A stretch of DNA of 64,000 bases from Salivita marina (GTDB lineage Bacteria > Pseudomonadota > Gammaproteobacteria > Pseudomonadales > Azotimanducaceae): contig JAYQNS010000002.1 in the NCBI GenBank assembly GCA_038144425.1, forward strand, positions 124,001-188,000, read 5' to 3'. A program made the position numbers and the translations under genes. Every line of letters starts with the position of its first letter. Positions within the stretch are counted from its first letter, which is position 1. Below, in pieces: positions 60,637 to 64,000 of the stretch. The notes under the pieces were generated by a model. That model was given only the letters and a program-made list of their open reading frames with translations. It searched no databases and was not told where the DNA came from.

Positions 60637-62171
60637 ATGATCGCGCACTTCCCCCACCCTCTGACGACCCTACGGGCGTTTCGGCTCCTACTCGCCCTCC
60701 TTTTTGGGCTGGCCTTGGGGCCCCGGGCGCTTGCCCTGGATGCGGCAGCCTTTGACGGCGAGCTTCGAGAGGCGATGGCGGTTTGGGGCGTGCCGGGCAT
60801 GGCGGTTTCCGTGGTGGAGCAGGGGTCCCTGGTCTTCGCTCGGGGCTATGGCACCACAGCGGTGAGTGACGGCCGTCCCGTAACCCCCGATACGCTCTTT
60901 GCGAACGCCTCCACCACGAAGGCGATGATCGCCGCAGCGGCGCTCATTCTGGTCGATGAGGGTCGGCTCTCCCTAGACGATCGGGTGCAGCGCCATCTGC
61001 CGGATTTCCGCCTGGGGGATCCGAGGATGGCTTCGGAGCTTACGCTGCGGGATTTACTGACCCACCGGAGTGGTCTGCCGAGCACGGACTTTTTGGTGTT
61101 CAACCAGGGCATGTCCTTGGATCTTCAGCTCCCCTACCTGGAAAGGGTTCTACCGGCGGCACCGCCCCGGAGCGCCTTCATTTACCAAAAGACGGGCTAT
61201 CAGTTGGTGGCGCGGGTGCTCGAGCGGGTGAGCGGCGAACCCTGGCCTGTGCTGCTCCAAACGCGCCTCTGGGGTCCCCTGGGCATGGACCGCACCTTCG
61301 CGAAGCGGGGAGCGATCCCCGATGCCTTGCCCCGGGCCTGGCCCCACGATGAGGTACGGGGGTGCTTCGGAAAATTGACCATTCCTTCCTTCCCGAGCAG
61401 CCCAACGCTGCCGGTTCCGTGTGGTCCACGGTGAATGACATGGCCCGCTGGGCTCAGTGCCTTCTGTCCGGGGGGCTGAATCAGGCTGGGGAGCGGGTGC
61501 TGTCCGAAGGCGCTGTGGCTGCGCTTTTTGAGCCTCAGGTGATGCTGTCCGAGGACGAGTACTATCCTACGGCCCGCCTTACGGAGCCCGCCTGGCGCAG
61601 CTATGCCCTTGGCTGGTATCAGCAAGACTTTCAGGGCCGGAAAATTGACTATCACACGGGAAGCTTGAGTGGCTTCGTGGCGCTCCTGGGGCTCGATCGT
61701 AGCCAGGGGAAGGCCATCATGGTGATGGCCAATCGGGAGGGGGCGGAGCTCCGCCACGGTGCGCTCTGGCAGGTGATGGACGGCCGCGCCCCGGAGGACC
61801 GCCCGCCGTGGTTTGCGGCGGTGCGGGATCTTTACCAGGCCCGGTCTATGAAGCGAGTGGCGGCCTGGGAAGGCTTAACGAGTCGCCGCCCCTATGCGCC
61901 GCCAACCGTTCCCCTTCGAGCCTATGAGGGGCGCTATTTCAGCGACACTGCGGGTCCGCTCAATCTAGTGCTGGCCGACGACGGCTCGCGCCTAACTCTT
62001 GAAACCCGCACCCGCCGCTACGGCCTAGAGCCCTGGCACGGCGATACCTTTTTGGTGACCTTCAAGGATTGGAATCAAGGCACCTTTGCCCGCTTCGACC
62101 TTGGGCCCGACGGGGAGGTGCGGGGGCTCAGCGCCTTTGACGCCACTTTCCTGCGCCAGCCAGGGCCGTAA
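60637..62171 (+). CDS. Exported class C beta-lactamase-like serine hydrolase, frameshifted
   Basis: The protein has a signal peptide (FRLLLALLFGLALGPRALA) and the beta-lactamase-like fold: nucleophile in NASTTKAMIAAAA (S-x-x-K) and tyrosine in KTGYQLVARVLERV. The first frame stops at 61434 but coding sense changes frame near 61355-61365, where one G appears missing from a G run; the joined text reads VRGVLRKIDHSFLP and continues to VWSTVNDMARW and HTGSLSGFVALLGL. A C-terminal domain follows (YEGRYFSDTAGPLNLVLADD). The combined length, about 510 residues, fits serine hydrolases with a DUF3471-like tail. I choose ATG 60637 (AGGAA upstream) but ATG 60616 is possible. Confidence 0.86.
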
Positions 62172-62994
62172 CGTAAGCGCCCATCACGGTAATTTCGAGC
62201 AGGGCCGAAAGCCCGGCGCCGAGGCCCAGGGCCTCGAGCCCGGTGCTGATTTGGCTAAGGCCGAGGAAGAGTATGGCCAGGGCAACCCCCGCAAGCAGCC
62301 ATCCCCTTGCCCCTTGAAGGGCTGGGCGCGGAGCGCCGGCCTCGGGCTCTAGCCGGTGCCCTAGCCACCATCCGAAGAGGTAGGCGCTCAGCCCAAGAAC
62401 GGCCCCAGGGCCGTCCGGCTCGGGCCAAACCAGCGGGAGCAAAGCCAGAGGAGCGAGGAGCAGGGCCCCCTGAGGAAGCCAGGGGAGGCTTGTCCACCGT
62501 TCGGTGAGCGCCTCCCGGTAGCGCGCGAAGAGCAGTAGGCTGAGGACCCCCAGGGTGAGACCGCCCGCCACGTCCTCGATGTCGTGCACCCCCAGGTAGA
62601 GTCGGCTTAAGCAGATGCCGATGATCATCACCGCGGCGCCCAGGGCAGCGGCGCGGGTGCCGGCGAAAATCGCCAGGGCGCCCCAGGTCACCACCGCCAA
62701 TTGGGCATGACCGCTGGGAAAGCCATAGCTGCCGCCGACCCGGCCATCGAGCGCGAAGGCCAGATCGGGACGTGGGTCGTCGAAAAAATCCTTAAGGAAG
62801 CTGTTGAGTAAGGCGCTTAGGATCAGGAAAGCGACCAGCTGGTGGCTTTCCCGGGGCTTCCAAAGCCAAAAAATCAGGGGCAGCAGCGCGAGGTAGAAGA
62901 GGGGATAGCCCGCAAGCGTGAACGCCTCAAAAATCGCCGTAAGGGCGGGATGACGAAGGGGAAGAACCCAGCTTAGGTCATGCCAAAGGGACAT
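62128..62994 (-). CDS. PAP2-family membrane phosphatase
   Basis: A 288-residue membrane protein with several helices and the three PAP2 motifs: KDFFDDPRP, FPSGHAQ and SRLYLGVHDIEDV. The family dephosphorylates lipid phosphates such as phosphatidic acid or undecaprenyl pyrophosphate at the membrane. Its 3' end overlaps the convergent serine hydrolase by 44 bases. The last third has extra helices beyond the usual PAP2 core. It is close to the MFS gene upstream on the same strand. Confidence 0.9.
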   Translation of the reverse strand: MSLWHDLSWVLPLRHPALTAIFEAFTLAGYPLFYLALLPLIFWLWKPRESHQLVAFLILSALLNSFLKDFFDDPRPDLAFALDGRVGGSYGFPSGHAQLAVVTWGALAIFAGTRAAALGAAVMIIGICLSRLYLGVHDIEDVAGGLTLGVLSLLLFARYREALTERWTSLPWLPQGALLLAPLALLPLVWPEPDGPGAVLGLSAYLFGWWLGHRLEPEAGAPRPALQGARGWLLAGVALAILFLGLSQISTGLEALGLGAGLSALLEITVMGAYVTALAGAGKWRQRR

Positions 62995-63003
62995 AACGCC
63001 TCC

Positions 63004-64000
63004 TCAGTCGGAACGATAGTGGCGAATGGGCGCCCAGAGCGCTGCAATGGTCAGGGTCGCTGCGAGGGCGAGCACGGCACCGAGAAGCATGCTTTCCCGC
63101 GCGCCGAGCCACCCTGCGAAGAAGCCAATCCAGAGCGTACCCAGATTATTGGCTGTTTGCGCGGCAAGGATCATGAGGGCATAGGCCCGGCCGCGCATAG
63201 TGTCCGGGGTGGTCAGCATGACCGTGCTATGGCGCACGGTGACCGTGACTGCGTCGGCGGCGCCGACGAGGGCAATCAGCACGCAGCCTAGCCACAGGTG
63301 CTCCGCCAAACCGAAGGCGAAGAGGGTCGCGGCATAGGCCAGGGAAGCGTAGAGCACGAGCCGGCCCTTCGGCCGGTAGGCGGCGAGGAGCAGGGCTACG
63401 GCGGAGCCGGCTATGGCGCCGGCGGCGTTGGCAGAGCCCAAGAGCCCAGTGGCCCCGGCCCCCCCGGCGAACATCCCGAGGGCCAGGACGGGCAAAATCT
63501 CCCGGTAAAAGGACACCACGGTGATGCCCGTATCCAGGAGGAAGAGCCCGGGAAGGATAGGATGGCGGGCCACGTAGCGAACCCCGGCCACCGTGTCTTG
63601 CCAGGCCGTGCTAGGGACTGCGCCCTCGCCGATGCGCCCGGAGCAGCGGAGCATGAGTGGAAGGAAAGCGGCGAGGGCCGATAGCGCGGCCGCCACGAGG
63701 AAGGTGCCCCCGAGGCCCAGCTGGGTAGTCAGCACGGCAAAGAGCAGGGGCCCCGCGACTGCGCAGGCATTGCCTGTGCCGTTATCAATAGAGGTTCCCT
63801 GCATGAGTTGTTCCGGAGGGAGTACGGCCGCCGCTAGGGCGGCCCGGGCGGGGTTGGCAAACATCTGCGTTCCGGCGGTGAGGGCAATGGCGAGGTAGAT
63901 AAGCTCGCTCGGGATCGTCCCCTTGGTGCCGAGCAGTCCGAGCAGGCCCATGGCGGCGGCGCTTAGGCTGTTGGCCGCGAACATGAGTGTTTTTCGATTC
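63004..64000 (-). CDS. MFS exporter (EntS-like), partial
   Basis: The C-terminal 326-plus residues of a membrane transporter whose start lies beyond the window (the frame is open to the right edge). Segments such as NPARAALAAAVLPPEQLMQGTSIDNGTGNACAVAGPLLFAVL, RYVARHPILPGLFLLDTG and TVRHSTVMLTTPDTMRGRAYAL are typical of the enterobactin-exporter-like MFS subgroup. Substrate unknown. It lies nine bases upstream of the PAP2 gene, on the same strand, and may be in one operon with it. Confidence 0.85.
   Translation of the reverse strand, partial: NRKTLMFAANSLSAAAMGLLGLLGTKGTIPSELIYLAIALTAGTQMFANPARAALAAAVLPPEQLMQGTSIDNGTGNACAVAGPLLFAVLTTQLGLGGTFLVAAALSALAAFLPLMLRCSGRIGEGAVPSTAWQDTVAGVRYVARHPILPGLFLLDTGITVVSFYREILPVLALGMFAGGAGATGLLGSANAAGAIAGSAVALLLAAYRPKGRLVLYASLAYAATLFAFGLAEHLWLGCVLIALVGAADAVTVTVRHSTVMLTTPDTMRGRAYALMILAAQTANNLGTLWIGFFAGWLGARESMLLGAVLALAATLTIAALWAPIRHYRSD

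Overview
The window is 64 kb of densely packed, high-G+C bacterial chromosome. The gene set is an aerobic, lipid- and alkane-oxidising, Gram-negative one: a CYP153-type P450 with an adrenodoxin-type ferredoxin, paired acyl-CoA dehydrogenases, several SDRs, three TauD-family dioxygenases, a class III CoA-transferase, malate synthase G, a TRAP transporter, a three-gene proton-translocating transhydrogenase and a two-subunit pyruvate-carboxylase-type biotin enzyme. This best fits an environmental (probably marine) proteobacterium, most likely a gammaproteobacterium; the genus is a guess I cannot test here. I see no phage, IS element, plasmid backbone, rRNA or CRISPR array.

Layout. 0-3 kb: end of a nitroreductase gene, then a GDPD gene and the glutathione-dependent formaldehyde pathway (frmA, fghA), all overlapping and several broken by single-base indels. 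3-12 kb: oxidative catabolism genes (FAD monooxygenase, two TauD dioxygenases, aldo/keto reductase, SRPBCC protein with a TetR regulator, SDR with a tandem EthD protein, a peroxisomal-MFE-2-like hydroxyacyl-CoA dehydrogenase). 12-19 kb: two adjacent acyl-CoA dehydrogenases, a class C serine hydrolase with a cyclase-family protein, and a four-gene operon (NTF2-like, two unknowns, PLP enzyme). 19-24 kb: hisN-like phosphatase, CaiB-type CoA-transferase and a convergent dctPQM TRAP operon. 24-27.5 kb: pntAA-pntAB-pntB. 27.5-31.2 kb: thioesterase, sulfatase, a sensor-less histidine-kinase-like protein, a NarL-type regulator and a lone receiver protein. 31-38 kb: SDR, CYP153, tRNA-Gly, class IV aminotransferase, NhaC antiporter, PTP-like protein, dienelactone hydrolase, ferredoxin. 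38-47.5 kb: UbiA-type prenyltransferase, malate synthase G, MFS transporter, HtrA protease, pycB and pycA. 47.5-51 kb: serine hydrolase, zinc alcohol dehydrogenase and SDR. 51-59 kb: folK, an 11-helix-type membrane protein, and a four-gene operon with a single-chain acyl-CoA carboxylase and a third TauD protein. 59-64 kb: aldehyde dehydrogenase, secreted serine hydrolase, PAP2 phosphatase and a partial MFS exporter.

How it fits together (inference). CYP153 plus ferredoxin would hydroxylate alkane or fatty-acyl chain ends; alcohol and aldehyde dehydrogenases oxidise the products to acids; the acyl-CoA dehydrogenases, hydroxyacyl-CoA dehydrogenase, thioesterase and CoA-transferase process acyl-CoAs; malate synthase and pyruvate carboxylase supply C4 acids; the transhydrogenase balances NADH and NADPH.

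Two things stand out. First, at least seven single-base indels break otherwise excellent coding frames in the GDPD gene, frmA, fghA, folK and one serine hydrolase; most sit in G, C or T runs, which looks like consensus error rather than biology. Second, a small divergent regulatory module (about 29.5-31.2 kb) contains a kinase-like protein that keeps a phosphoacceptor-type helix but has no visible sensor or ATP-binding motifs; it is translationally coupled to a sulfatase and faces two response regulators. It is the best candidate here for something undescribed.
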